64,000 nucleotides of DNA from Acinetobacter sp. UBA801. Its GTDB lineage: Bacteria > Pseudomonadota > Gammaproteobacteria > Pseudomonadales > Moraxellaceae. The position numbers were made by a program, and so were the translations under genes. Positions 18,007-27,521 of the stretch are shown here, in pieces (position 1 is the first letter of the stretch; each line of letters starts with the position of its first letter). Below the pieces are notes generated by a model. It searched no databases. It was not told where the DNA came from and saw nothing but the letters and a program-made list of their open reading frames with translations. The DNA lies in the NCBI GenBank assembly GCA_002296655.1, contig DBIN01000047.1, forward strand, positions 53,021 to 117,020. Direction: 5' to 3'.

Positions 18007-19149
18007 ATGGAGCATACTCTAGAGGTTTTAAAAATTATTGAGGGAGCACTAAAAGGAAATACAACCCAAGTAAATTCCTATGCAACTTTGCTAGCTGAAA
18101 AATTAGAAAAAGAAGGTTTAGTCCGTCAAGCTGAGAATATTAGAAAGAAGATTGAAAGCTCGTTATCTTCGACAAGAAGTTATTCACCTGCATCATTACA
18201 TTCAGGATCTTCTACTACTTCTATTCCTTTGGACAAAGAAAGTCGCTTGTCTTTAGGTGATGAGTCACGTCCAATTTTGGAAGATAACCAAGTACTTTTC
18301 AGCTCTTATATACAAAACCAGATTGATGAATTCTTAAAATTTATTGAAAAAGCTAGTCTTTTAGAAGATGAAGGGGTAGGCATTGCCCCTTCAATGCTGA
18401 TTTACGGCCCTCCTGGTTGTGGAAAAACAGTATTAGCAAATTATATAGCTGCAAGATTAGACCTACCTTTAATTACTGCTCGATGTGATTCATTAATTTC
18501 ATCATATTTAGGGTCAACCTCTAAAAATCTTCGTAATTTATTTGAGCATGCTGCAAGTAGACCATGTGTCCTATTTTTAGATGAGTTTGATTCATTAGCT
18601 AAAGCTAGAGATGATCAACATGAATTAGGGGAACTTAAGCGAGTTGTTGTGAGTCTTCTTCAAAATATTGATAATTTACCTACAAATACGATTTTATTAG
18701 CAGCTACAAATCACCATGAGTTATTAGATCCTGCAGTATGGCGCCGTTTTGCATACAGACTTCAGATCCCTTTACCAGATAAGGGGCTAAGAGAGTTGCT
18801 ACTTAAACAATTTTTAGGAAAATATGTTTCCAGTAATCTCAAATCTATTGTTGAGGTTAGTCATGGGGTGAACGGTGCAGTTATCAAGCAAGCCTGTCAG
18901 GCAGCTATTCGTAATGCGATTTTGAATGATAAAAAAGTTATTGATTCTGATGATCTAATTTTTAAATTAATTAAACATCAGTATGATGAAATCATTTCAA
19001 AAGATATTGATGTAGAAGAAAAAATTATTCAATTGAGATGTGCTGATTCAAAGTTATTCACAGTACAAAGACTATCATCGATGTTTAATGTTTCTACAGG
19101 AAAAATTTCAAAAATTACAACAGCTTCAAAAGATAATCAGGGTGGATAA
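18007..19149 (+). CDS. ietA: AAA+ ATPase, IetA-like
   Basis: A 380-residue AAA+ protein. After a helical N-terminus (1-55, resembling a MIT-like hairpin) and a Ser-rich linker, the ATPase domain shows Walker A GPPGCGKT (134-141), Walker B VLFLDEFD (188-195), sensor 1 Asn in LAATNHHELL and arginine fingers in DPAVWRRF. This is the FtsH/spastin-like classic group. The stop abuts the ATG of the subtilisin gene, so the two are translationally coupled. An AAA ATPase next to an S8 protease is the composition of the reported anti-phage system IetAS; the symbol rests on that pairing. AT-rich sequence and a position just inside attL fit a defence cargo. Confidence 0.78.
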   Translation: MEHTLEVLKIIEGALKGNTTQVNSYATLLAEKLEKEGLVRQAENIRKKIESSLSSTRSYSPASLHSGSSTTSIPLDKESRLSLGDESRPILEDNQVLFSSYIQNQIDEFLKFIEKASLLEDEGVGIAPSMLIYGPPGCGKTVLANYIAARLDLPLITARCDSLISSYLGSTSKNLRNLFEHAASRPCVLFLDEFDSLAKARDDQHELGELKRVVVSLLQNIDNLPTNTILLAATNHHELLDPAVWRRFAYRLQIPLPDKGLRELLLKQFLGKYVSSNLKSIVEVSHGVNGAVIKQACQAAIRNAILNDKKVIDSDDLIFKLIKHQYDEIISKDIDVEEKIIQLRCADSKLFTVQRLSSMFNVSTGKISKITTASKDNQGG

Positions 19150-21432
19150 ATGGATAAATTACGAAATCCAATATTAATAGTTAAACCAGGACAGAGTGAT
19201 CATCGCCCACCACGCGATCCTAGTGGTAGGCTTAAGGTGTTTGATGATGGGGCATCCTTAGAACGAAGAAAAGAGTTATCTCATCAGGTTGATAATATAC
19301 AGAAAAAATTTGCTTCAGATTTTGCTAAATGGCCTGAATTGCCCGCTGTTGCAAAAGTGATTTTAAAGCCAGAGGCCGTGGCAAAGTCTCATAGACCAAC
19401 TGATTTGTTTAGTAATAGAACTTGTCCAATTATTGGTACGTTAGGCTTAGGTGAAGTATTAATTAGCGCTTCAAGGAAAGGTTTAACGGAACTTAAGAGG
19501 AAAATTGAAGTTTCACAAACTCAAAAAACTGTCGCAAATATTTCTACAATTGAGAGAATAGAGCCGTATACAGAAGAAGAGCGACTATTAAATCTGGATT
19601 GGGCTGAGTTCAATGAGAATGTAGAATCTAATAAAATCAAACTCTCAGTTTTTGATCACCAGAATGAAGAAAAAAATATAAAAATTAAGGGGGCATTAAG
19701 ACAATTAGCAGAAAGTTATCAAATAAAAATTAGAGAATTAAGTTATGGCAGTATTGATAATCTTTTTGTAGTTGAAACACAAAGCCAAGATGCTAAAGAA
19801 GCGTTAAGAAAATTTATAGGTCTTCGGTCATTAATACCCATGCCTCATTATAAGCCTTTAGATCTTTATACCCAGATGAATATTGTTAGTAAGGCAAGTT
19901 CTCATGTTTGCTTACCGCCCGATATTCAGAAAGATTATCCAGTGGTAGGTCTTATTGATTCAGGAATCTGTCCATCCAATACTTTATTGACTCCGTGGAT
20001 TATTGCGAAAGAAACATACGTACCAACCGGTCAGGAAAATTATTTACATGGAACGATGGTCGCGGGATTAATTGTGAATGGGAGATCACTGAATCATGGA
20101 GATACAAGGTTTCCTGATACACAGGCTAAAATTGTCGATATTAACGTCTTTCCTAATGATGGTAATGTTTCGGAAGAAGACTTAATTTCAATTATTAGTG
20201 AAGTGGTGCCTAAGTATCCAGATGTAAAAATTTGGAATCTTTCTCTTGGAGCCTCTAATCCAGTAGGTCAGGATCAATTCTCTGATTTTGCATGCTTTTT
20301 AGATGAAATGCATGATAACTATCAATGCTTGTTTGTTATTGCTTCAGGTAATCAGGTTAATAGTACATGTTGGCCAACTATGAGTAACAGCATTTATTCA
20401 GAAGATAATAGATTATCTTCCCCTGCTGACTCTATTAGAGGGTTGACAGTAGGAAGTATTGCTCATAGAGAAACAGCTCAAACATTGGTTAAGTCCGAAG
20501 AAGTTTCACCTTTTTCACGTATTGGACCAGGGCCTTGCTTTATTCCTAAACCTGAGGTTACCCATTATGGTGGTAATAATTGTATCAATGGTAACTATGC
20601 TCAAACAGGTGTGCTCTCACTTGGACCTAATGATAATTTGGTAGAATCAGTAGGCACTAGTTTCGCGACACCTATCGTGAGTAGTTTGGCTGCAAATATC
20701 CATCATTATCTCTCTAAAAATAATCCTGAACCCGTTGCACCTGAAATGGTAAAGGCTCTATTAATACATTCAGCATTAGTGAGTAATAAAAATAAAGTTT
20801 CTTCTGAAACATTAAATTATTATGGGTTTGGTCGTCCCCAAGATGTAATAGATAGTTTGTACTGTGATCCTAATGCCATAACTTTATTCTTCAATGTCGA
20901 TGTTAGGCATGGTGGTTTTGAGTTCGAAAAAGTTCCATTTCCTATGGCGTCTTGCTTGTTAAATACTTCAGGTAAGTTTCAAGGTGAAATACTAATGACT
21001 TTGGTCTACTCCCCTTTAATTAATAGGAGTTTTGCCTCCGAGTATTGTCGAACAAATATCGATGTGGGTATGGGACGGACAGAGCTAGATGAGAAAGGAA
21101 ACCCGATCTTTCAAAGTCTAGTTCCAGCTACTCCAGATGATATGAAAGAAAGATATGAATCTGCTCAAATTGAGCATGGTTTTAAGTGGTCACCAGTGAA
21201 AGCATATTATAAAAAATTTACACGAATTGACGTGGAAACTTGGCGTCTTAAAATGAAAGTAATTCGTAGAGCTGAGGAGCCAAAACCAGATTATGCTCAA
21301 AATGCAACTTTGGTTTTGACCATTCGAAGCACTGACTCTGAATTGCCTGTCTATGAACAGATGAGAACAGAAATAGATAGATTAGGCTGGGATATTCAAC
21401 CCATCGATCAGCATTTAAGATTGCGTCATTAA
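19150..21432 (+). CDS. ietS: Subtilisin-like S8 serine protease, IetS-like
   Basis: A 760-residue protein with a long N-terminal region (1-260) and an S8 peptidase domain. The triad is visible: Asp270 in VVGLIDSGI, His300 in YLHGTMVAGLI and Ser504 in SVGTSFATPIVSS; the oxyanion Asn is in IASGNQ (401). There is no signal peptide, so it is predicted to act in the cytoplasm. The C-terminal 230 residues show no known motif. It starts directly at the end of the AAA gene. In IetAS the pair protects against phage by an unsettled mechanism; the alternative is an uncharacterised ATPase-protease couple. Confidence 0.82.
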   Translation: MDKLRNPILIVKPGQSDHRPPRDPSGRLKVFDDGASLERRKELSHQVDNIQKKFASDFAKWPELPAVAKVILKPEAVAKSHRPTDLFSNRTCPIIGTLGLGEVLISASRKGLTELKRKIEVSQTQKTVANISTIERIEPYTEEERLLNLDWAEFNENVESNKIKLSVFDHQNEEKNIKIKGALRQLAESYQIKIRELSYGSIDNLFVVETQSQDAKEALRKFIGLRSLIPMPHYKPLDLYTQMNIVSKASSHVCLPPDIQKDYPVVGLIDSGICPSNTLLTPWIIAKETYVPTGQENYLHGTMVAGLIVNGRSLNHGDTRFPDTQAKIVDINVFPNDGNVSEEDLISIISEVVPKYPDVKIWNLSLGASNPVGQDQFSDFACFLDEMHDNYQCLFVIASGNQVNSTCWPTMSNSIYSEDNRLSSPADSIRGLTVGSIAHRETAQTLVKSEEVSPFSRIGPGPCFIPKPEVTHYGGNNCINGNYAQTGVLSLGPNDNLVESVGTSFATPIVSSLAANIHHYLSKNNPEPVAPEMVKALLIHSALVSNKNKVSSETLNYYGFGRPQDVIDSLYCDPNAITLFFNVDVRHGGFEFEKVPFPMASCLLNTSGKFQGEILMTLVYSPLINRSFASEYCRTNIDVGMGRTELDEKGNPIFQSLVPATPDDMKERYESAQIEHGFKWSPVKAYYKKFTRIDVETWRLKMKVIRRAEEPKPDYAQNATLVLTIRSTDSELPVYEQMRTEIDRLGWDIQPIDQHLRLRH

Positions 21433-21481
21433 CTATCAAAATAAAAAATAAGTTGTCCCCAAAAAATGGGGAATAAAAACA

Positions 21482-21588
21482 TACCCAATATTGGAATTAT
21501 TCCGAAAACGGCAATATTCCCAATATTGGGATTTTGAATGTACCCGTTTTTGGGATTTTGAATGTACCCGTTTTTGGGATGCAGAACC
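21482..21588 (+). repeat. 24-bp direct repeats with CCC-N6-GGG core, non-coding
   Basis: Three units at 21517, 21541 and 21565 repeat every 24 bases; the core is CCCAATATTGGGAT once and CCCGTTTTTGGGAT twice, with the spacer TTTGAATG between. A related CCCAATATTGGAAT lies at 21484. The same core recurs inside the O-like gene (36262-36360). They may be binding sites for the initiator or a regulator. Confidence 0.75.
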
Positions 21589-21961
21589 TATCAAAGAATC
21601 TACCATTGAACCGATCATCTCTTTTGGAGAGCTGTTCAAGTTTTTAGGTGTTTTTCAAAAATACTTATAATTAAAAGCTGGAACCAATCTAGCTTATGTG
21701 TCAATTTTGCACTGGCTTGAGCTGTACGAGATTTAAATTATAAAAATGACCAAAGGTACACAATTAATTCTTTGATGTCTTAAAACGCAAGATATGGCGT
21801 TTAACAAACTTCTCTTATCTCACAAATTTTAGTTTGGATGCTTACACTGAAAATATAGGATTTCATGGTCTCCCTCGCGCGCGCGCGCGTTTTGTCAAAA
21901 ATACCCATTTTTTAGATGCTTACATTACGCCGTAATAAGATAAAAATACGCGGAGATAAGT
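21589..21961. promoter_or_regulatory. Non-coding gap upstream of the small HTH gene
   Basis: The gap holds a (CG)7 tract at 21876-21889, very unlike the AT-rich surroundings, and a 13-base dyad ATTACG-C-CGTAAT at 21924-21936, 25 bases before the start of the HTH gene, which would suit an operator. No gene was recognised in 21589-21870. Confidence 0.5.
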
Positions 21962-22264
21962 ATGGGGATATATGTTGAACTTGATAATTTTGAGACCCCG
22001 AACAGATTGATCTTTATCAAAACTGAAATTAGGTACGGCACACCTGACTATAAAGAAATGCTTGATGAATTAAAGGCACATCATGAAATGACGCATGAAA
22101 AGATTGCATTTGTTTTACCTGTTGCGAACGCCAGTACCGTGTCTGAATGGGCGCAAGGCAGCAAACCAAATTTTGAGAACGGCGAGCTATTTGTTGAACT
22201 TTGGAAATCCTTAACTGGGAAGTCTGATTTTGACATCCCTAGAATTCAATACTGGAGTATTTAA
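21962..22264 (+). CDS. Small HTH-like protein, paralog of the one at 34172-34534
   Basis: A 100-residue protein. Residues 43-85 (HEKIAFVLPVANASTVSEWA and onwards) look like a helix-turn-helix and are nearly identical in protein sequence to the 120-residue protein at the other side of the element, although the DNA differs at many third codon positions. The N-terminal 40 residues are unrelated. GGAGATA precedes the ATG. It is followed three bases later by an unknown gene. A regulatory role is likely; the target is unknown. Confidence 0.7.
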   Translation: MGIYVELDNFETPNRLIFIKTEIRYGTPDYKEMLDELKAHHEMTHEKIAFVLPVANASTVSEWAQGSKPNFENGELFVELWKSLTGKSDFDIPRIQYWSI

Positions 22265-22267
22265 GAC

Positions 22268-22741
22268 ATGGCGAATAACAGACCACAAAATTTCAGGCCT
22301 TTAAATTGCGATGATATGGAGAGATCGATCCAGTTATGCAATGGCATTGAATACTTAATCGATGAGTTTCAAAGGGAAACAAATGGCAAGGAGCCTAATC
22401 AACTATATAAAATTGAATATAAACAACAATTATTAAAAATTGCTAACCATCTGGAAGAGTTGATTCATAGGCTTATTTATTTGGTTAATAAGAATAACAA
22501 GGAATTTTATTTTCGGCATTTATACGCAATTATTAAAAGTATAAGCTGCGCACCAAATGTATTCATTATTACAGCATTCTATCTTGATCCAGAACGGGAA
22601 TTTAAGCGCCTAGTTAATAGAAATACTTTTAATTTTGAAGTGGAACAGGTTTTAAAAAAAATACAGTTTATAAAGCCTGTACTACAATCTCTTGCTGTGG
22701 GTCGCAAGTCGGGTATTAAGAGTATTTTACACTCTATTTAG
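22268..22741 (+). CDS. Hypothetical protein of the element
   Basis: A 157-residue, mostly helical protein with no motif I recognise. It contains charged helices (for example KIEYKQQLLKIANHLEELIH) and no signal peptide or membrane helix. It starts 3 bases after the HTH gene and ends in a terminator, so the two form a small operon. Codon use is AT-rich like the rest of the element. Confidence 0.65.
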   Translation: MANNRPQNFRPLNCDDMERSIQLCNGIEYLIDEFQRETNGKEPNQLYKIEYKQQLLKIANHLEELIHRLIYLVNKNNKEFYFRHLYAIIKSISCAPNVFIITAFYLDPEREFKRLVNRNTFNFEVEQVLKKIQFIKPVLQSLAVGRKSGIKSILHSI

Positions 22742-22756
22742 CAATACTTAAGTCTC

Positions 22757-22788
22757 AAAAAAGGAGGCTTTGCTTGTCTCCTTTTTTT
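22757..22788 (+). terminator. Terminator after the two-gene operon
   Basis: AAAAAAGGAG pairs with CTCCTTTTTTT around an 11-base loop, then a T-run. Confidence 0.85.
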
Positions 22789-22867
22789 ACTTCTAAATTT
22801 ACCCATTTTTTGATTGTTATATGCATCCAAAATTAAACCTATTAATTAGGCTTAGATGGAAAAATAA

Positions 22868-24883
22868 ATGGCTAGAATCCCGATGGGCAATTTTGGTAAT
22901 TCACTACCGCAAGTGGATCGCATCCAAATGCCACAGCGAAACACAGGGCAATTGGCACAGGCTATGGGTAACTTGGGTCAAGCTGTAGGCCAGGTTGCTA
23001 AACAGCAGGCTGAACAAAAAAAAGCAGAGCAGGACAAGAAAGACAAAGCTGATTTTGCCCTGCAATCTTCCAAAATAGGGGCTGATATTAGTGTAGTTGA
23101 TAGTGATCTGCTCATTAAAATGCAAAGTGGTGAATTGTCTTATGATGATGCAGTTAAACAAAGACAGGATAGTTTAGAAACAATCAAAGGGCAGTATAAG
23201 ACTGCTGTTCCTAAGCAGTTTGAGCAAAGTTTCAATAATTATTTTGATCACCATTCCTATGGTAGTGCAGCAAAGTATTTGCCTATCGCTCAAAAGTCAG
23301 AACAACAACAAGCTATCGTTCAACTTAAGGATATGAGGGAGAATTATCTTAAAGATCCAAATGCTTCTGAAAAGGATGTTTGGAATGGATTAGCTTTATA
23401 TGCGCAGTCAAAAGGGTTGCCAGTATCGCATGTTCAAAGCACATTTAATGAATATAAGAACAATAGAGCTGGTAATGATGTAGCAACCTTCTATCTAGGA
23501 AATAAGTCAGACAATGAGCAACTGGCAGAGCTATCAACTCCTGAAGCTGTTTTAAAAAAACATCCCAACTTGACTCAGGAACAAGCCGTTTACTGGAGTG
23601 GTCGTGCACTCACTCAAATGGATCAGAATAAACGTGCGGCTGCCTTGCAGCAGAAGCAGTTAGAAAATGATGCCAAAGATGCTGTTAATGAGATGAAGGC
23701 GGACATCGAGACTGGGTTAATTCCAAGTGAAGACGTCATCAAATCTCGTTTGGCACGTGTTAAAGGTACAGAAAGAGAGTCTGAGTTTATTCAGTACAGC
23801 GGTGCTTTGGTTGAAGTACAACAGTTCATGCGCTTAGGTCCAGATGATCGTGAAGCCTACCTTAGTAAAAAGCGCTCAGAAGCTCAAAATACGGCGCAAG
23901 ATAATGCTAAAGATGTGAGTTGGAAATTAAATCTTCTCTCTAAAACGCATGAGAATATGCTTGGCTATGAGAAAAATAACTCAGCCTTAGCTTATTCGAT
24001 CAAGACTGGTCAAGATCTAACTGTAGTACCTACTCATGCAATTCTCAGTGGTAACCCTGAAGCTATTGCAGCTCTATCCAAGAACATCAAATCTATTCAT
24101 GCGAACAACGTATTGAACGGGACTGTAGGGTCTTTAAATCCATTCACTACCCAGCAGCAAGCTGAACTAAAACAGTTCTGGGAAAAAGCTAGACCAGGGG
24201 ACAAGTTGAGCTTGCTAACCAGTCTTTACAAATCCAGTGCGGGTAATGCCAATGCATCCAGAGATATGATTAGTAGCATTGCTGGCGAAAGCGGTGCATA
24301 TCGATTATCTGCTTCACTTAATAACCGTGGCTTGCAAGATATTGCTGGGCAGATTATTACCGGGCAGGATCTATTGGATAAGAACTTGGTAAAAGTTGAT
24401 GACAATGCCCTAAGAACCTATACCGCAACCTACTTAGCTGGCATCACTTCACCAGGTAAACCAGACTTTCAGATTTATTTGGAGTCAGTTAAAGCTAACT
24501 ATGCTTATTTGGTTCAAAAGTCCGAGAAAGTAGCCGATTCAAAGGGAAGCATATTAAATAAAACCATAGATGAGGATTTGTTCAATAAAGCAATTCTAAA
24601 TGTAACTGGTGGCAAATTCACTTCAGGAGGATATTTCGGAAGTAAATCGGTAGTACTGCGGCCTCATACTGTCAGTGAAAAATCTTTTCGCGAGCAGCTG
24701 GAGAACTTTAACTCTCGCAATGCGCGTAACTATGGTGGCTCTGATAAGGATTTCTTCTTAGATCTTCCTTTGGAACAAGACCCTAAAAACCCATATGTCT
24801 ACTACTTCAAGAATGGTACCAAGTACATCATGGATGCCACCGATAAGAAGCGTCAAACACGTTTAACATTTAAAGTGAGATGA
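22868..24883 (+). CDS. Phage ejection (internal virion)-type protein 1
   Basis: A 671-residue protein, highly helical, rich in Gln, Lys and Ala near the N-terminus (about residues 35-70, QQAEQKKAEQDKKDKADFAL, a probable coiled coil). There is no signal peptide. The gene is the first of three large, tightly linked genes whose sizes and properties match the internal virion proteins that podoviruses eject ahead of their DNA. The assignment rests mainly on this context and on the transglycosylase in the next gene. Confidence 0.62.
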   Translation: MARIPMGNFGNSLPQVDRIQMPQRNTGQLAQAMGNLGQAVGQVAKQQAEQKKAEQDKKDKADFALQSSKIGADISVVDSDLLIKMQSGELSYDDAVKQRQDSLETIKGQYKTAVPKQFEQSFNNYFDHHSYGSAAKYLPIAQKSEQQQAIVQLKDMRENYLKDPNASEKDVWNGLALYAQSKGLPVSHVQSTFNEYKNNRAGNDVATFYLGNKSDNEQLAELSTPEAVLKKHPNLTQEQAVYWSGRALTQMDQNKRAAALQQKQLENDAKDAVNEMKADIETGLIPSEDVIKSRLARVKGTERESEFIQYSGALVEVQQFMRLGPDDREAYLSKKRSEAQNTAQDNAKDVSWKLNLLSKTHENMLGYEKNNSALAYSIKTGQDLTVVPTHAILSGNPEAIAALSKNIKSIHANNVLNGTVGSLNPFTTQQQAELKQFWEKARPGDKLSLLTSLYKSSAGNANASRDMISSIAGESGAYRLSASLNNRGLQDIAGQIITGQDLLDKNLVKVDDNALRTYTATYLAGITSPGKPDFQIYLESVKANYAYLVQKSEKVADSKGSILNKTIDEDLFNKAILNVTGGKFTSGGYFGSKSVVLRPHTVSEKSFREQLENFNSRNARNYGGSDKDFFLDLPLEQDPKNPYVYYFKNGTKYIMDATDKKRQTRLTFKVR

Positions 24884-24890
24884 GGTAAAG

Positions 24891-27521
24891 ATGGATTTTT
24901 TAGCAGATGATGAATTAACGTTAAATCAAGAAGATCCTCGTTTTAAACCTAAAAGTGAACGCGGTGGATTTAGTGACGGGGCTTTGGGTGTTGTTTCTGG
25001 TGTTGCCATGGGTACCGTTGAGGCTGCCACTGCTCCAGATGCCTTAATACGGGGAGATAAGAAAGCAGCTGCATTGAGAGCGCAAAACCTTGAGATTTTT
25101 AAACCTGATGACTTGGGAGGAGTCGGTGAGTTTACTTATGGGCTTACTAAAGACTTTACCCGTATTGGATGGAACGCCGTCACTACTTTGGGGACTGGCG
25201 GTGTACCAGGCTTAGTTTTGAACTCTGGGCTATTTGGGTACCAGACCTTTGAAGCGGAGAAATCAGACTTACTGAATAAAGGGGCAGACATAAAAACTGC
25301 TCGAACTGGTGGAGCGATTAAAGGGGTTACAGATGCTTTGGGTTTTGCTATTCCTACCCGTGGTGTTGCTAAATCGGCAGTGGCGGATGCTGTAGGCACT
25401 ACTGCGCTAGCTACGGCTGCAGGCTCAGCTGGTGATTATCTGGAAGGTTCATTTCTTGAAAACAATGAAAATAAAAAGGTCGCTCAATACGGTGAAGCAT
25501 TAAAGGAAAATGCTTTAAGTCCATCGACATTAGCAGCAAACGGCGGGATGGCACTCCTACTCAACTTGTGGGCCAATAAAGGCCGATTGAGACCTGAGCA
25601 GGTAAAAGAACACGGTAATGTTGATACGATGAATGATGCTGCTCATGTACAGGCTAACATTGAGCATGCAGAGGGGACGAATCCATTTAATCCAACTAAT
25701 GCAAAAGAAGCCAATTCACACTTTGATGCACTGGATAGTGCAATGGAGAGTGCATTGAATGATGAGTTGGTGAGCTTAAAAGCACCAGTGAGCGGAACAC
25801 CTAAAGTACCTGTACCCACTGCACCTGTTGTACCGATAACAGGTACACCGAAAGCTATTGTAAGACCAGGTGGTATCAATACTGATGAACCTAAAGCGCC
25901 AGTAATAGCCGATGTCTTGTCTAATCCTGTATTGAATACAAAACCGTGGGCAAAAACGATTGCTCAAGAAGCTTCTAAACGAGGCATTAATCCAGTAGAC
26001 GCGCTGATCATATCTCACCTTGAAACTGGCGGTACCTTTAGCACTTCCATCCAGCCAAAGAATAGAAAGGGTGAGTTACTTTCTTCTGCAACAGGTTTAT
26101 TCCAGACTCTGGATAGTACCTTTGCACGAATGGGTGGGAAGAATAAGTTTGATGGTAATGATCAAATTAAAGCGGGCCTGAACTACTATGAGCATAATGC
26201 TAAGGTTTTTCGTGGTCACTTTAATCGGGATCCTAATGGTTTAGAACTTTACTATCTGCATTTCTTCGGTGAAGGGGGTGGACCAGTATTTTTAAAGGCT
26301 AAAGATAATGAGCTTTTTGTAGATGTGGCCACACGCTGGAGTAAAGGGAATAGTAAAAAAACTGCGCGTCAGATAGCGGAAGAAATTACTTCCTCTCATC
26401 AGTTTAATGGCATGACCGTAGGACAGGTAAAGGCCAAATACGAGAAACGCTGGAATGAAATAGCCAGTCTTTATAGTGATGTGGGGGCACAAACCACAGC
26501 GCGGTCTACCGAAGTCCGTGGAAGTGAATCAGAGTTTCCAGAGTTTGAGTCTGATATAGCGGCACCTCCTGCATACAAGTCCCAATCTGATGCTGAAATT
26601 GAGGCAATGCCTTTTGTGTTCAGTGCAGATGAACATAGTGTTAAATCACTCCAGGAAGAGTTTGATGCTCTATCCTCCCCATTGACTAAAGAGGATCTGG
26701 AATACCTCAAGGCTACGGCGCATTATCAATATTCTAATGGCGGTGCTTACCGGACGCCGTATGTTGAACCTCAGGTTGATTTATCTGGGCCTGGTAATAG
26801 TGCTAATCGTACTTTGGACACATTAGACGCCGATCTTCAACAATTCGTACCTGAACAGCAAAGAGTTATTGTTACAGATCCTGAGCCGAATACTTTGGAT
26901 CTTAATGCCAGAACACCAGGTTCAAATGTTCCGCAAAATGCAATTACTGCCGGAATAGATAACTGGACTCCCACCAGGTCGCAAAACTACCTTAAACGAG
27001 AGCGATCAACGGATGATGGGGGCATCATTCAAGAGCTACACAATAAGACCTCTAATACAACTTTTCAGCGGCAAGTCAATCAGGACGGCACTATTAGCCC
27101 AGTAAAGGCTACACGTAATGGCGAAGACCTGTTTGCTCATCCTGCAAATGGTAAAGCAGATAGTGCTGAACTAACTGCAGTACAGCATAAGGCTGCTCAG
27201 GCATTAGAGCGGGAGTTCTGGAAGCCAGGTAAGGTCAAAGTCGATGGTGCACCAGACTTAACCAAGTCCAGTAAAGGTGAGTACGGTTCATTCACTGACA
27301 CGGCAGATGGAAGGGAAGCGGTTTCAATTCTGGAAGCAGATCCCGACATGGAAGTAACTTTTACTCGTCTGGATGAAAATGGGGATGAAGAAATTGTGAC
27401 GATGTCATCCCGTGATTTACTGGACTATGTCAAAGAGCAAGAAGAAATCGCAAAAGACGAAATTCAGGCAGTGAAAGCATTGGCTAGCTGCGCATTAAGA
27501 TTTGGGAGTGAAGCAGCATGA
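24891..27521 (+). CDS. Phage ejection-type protein 2 with a lytic transglycosylase domain
   Basis: An 876-residue protein. Residues about 355-475 form a soluble-lytic-transglycosylase-like domain: AQEASKRGINPVDALIISHL runs into ETGGTF, where Glu378 matches the catalytic Glu, followed by SSATGLFQTLDSTFARMGG and LYYLHFFGEGGG. The N-terminal part has Gly/Ala-rich, possibly membrane-active stretches (35-225); a Pro/Val/Thr-rich linker lies at about 300-345. A wall-cutting domain within a large virion protein is typical of podovirus ejection proteins. It starts 7 bases after the previous gene and overlaps the next by 4. Confidence 0.78.
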   Translation: MDFLADDELTLNQEDPRFKPKSERGGFSDGALGVVSGVAMGTVEAATAPDALIRGDKKAAALRAQNLEIFKPDDLGGVGEFTYGLTKDFTRIGWNAVTTLGTGGVPGLVLNSGLFGYQTFEAEKSDLLNKGADIKTARTGGAIKGVTDALGFAIPTRGVAKSAVADAVGTTALATAAGSAGDYLEGSFLENNENKKVAQYGEALKENALSPSTLAANGGMALLLNLWANKGRLRPEQVKEHGNVDTMNDAAHVQANIEHAEGTNPFNPTNAKEANSHFDALDSAMESALNDELVSLKAPVSGTPKVPVPTAPVVPITGTPKAIVRPGGINTDEPKAPVIADVLSNPVLNTKPWAKTIAQEASKRGINPVDALIISHLETGGTFSTSIQPKNRKGELLSSATGLFQTLDSTFARMGGKNKFDGNDQIKAGLNYYEHNAKVFRGHFNRDPNGLELYYLHFFGEGGGPVFLKAKDNELFVDVATRWSKGNSKKTARQIAEEITSSHQFNGMTVGQVKAKYEKRWNEIASLYSDVGAQTTARSTEVRGSESEFPEFESDIAAPPAYKSQSDAEIEAMPFVFSADEHSVKSLQEEFDALSSPLTKEDLEYLKATAHYQYSNGGAYRTPYVEPQVDLSGPGNSANRTLDTLDADLQQFVPEQQRVIVTDPEPNTLDLNARTPGSNVPQNAITAGIDNWTPTRSQNYLKRERSTDDGGIIQELHNKTSNTTFQRQVNQDGTISPVKATRNGEDLFAHPANGKADSAELTAVQHKAAQALEREFWKPGKVKVDGAPDLTKSSKGEYGSFTDTADGREAVSILEADPDMEVTFTRLDENGDEEIVTMSSRDLLDYVKEQEEIAKDEIQAVKALASCALRFGSEAA

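Noticed and set aside
18007-21432. ATPase/subtilisin pair considered as part of a type VII secretion (mycosin) locus
   Set aside because: The protease has no signal peptide or membrane anchor, and no EccC or ESX-type genes are nearby.
25776-26018. Frame antisense to the transglycosylase gene, rich in Tyr, Arg and Cys
   Set aside because: Composition typical of a reversed coding sequence with a Pro/Thr/Val-rich linker.
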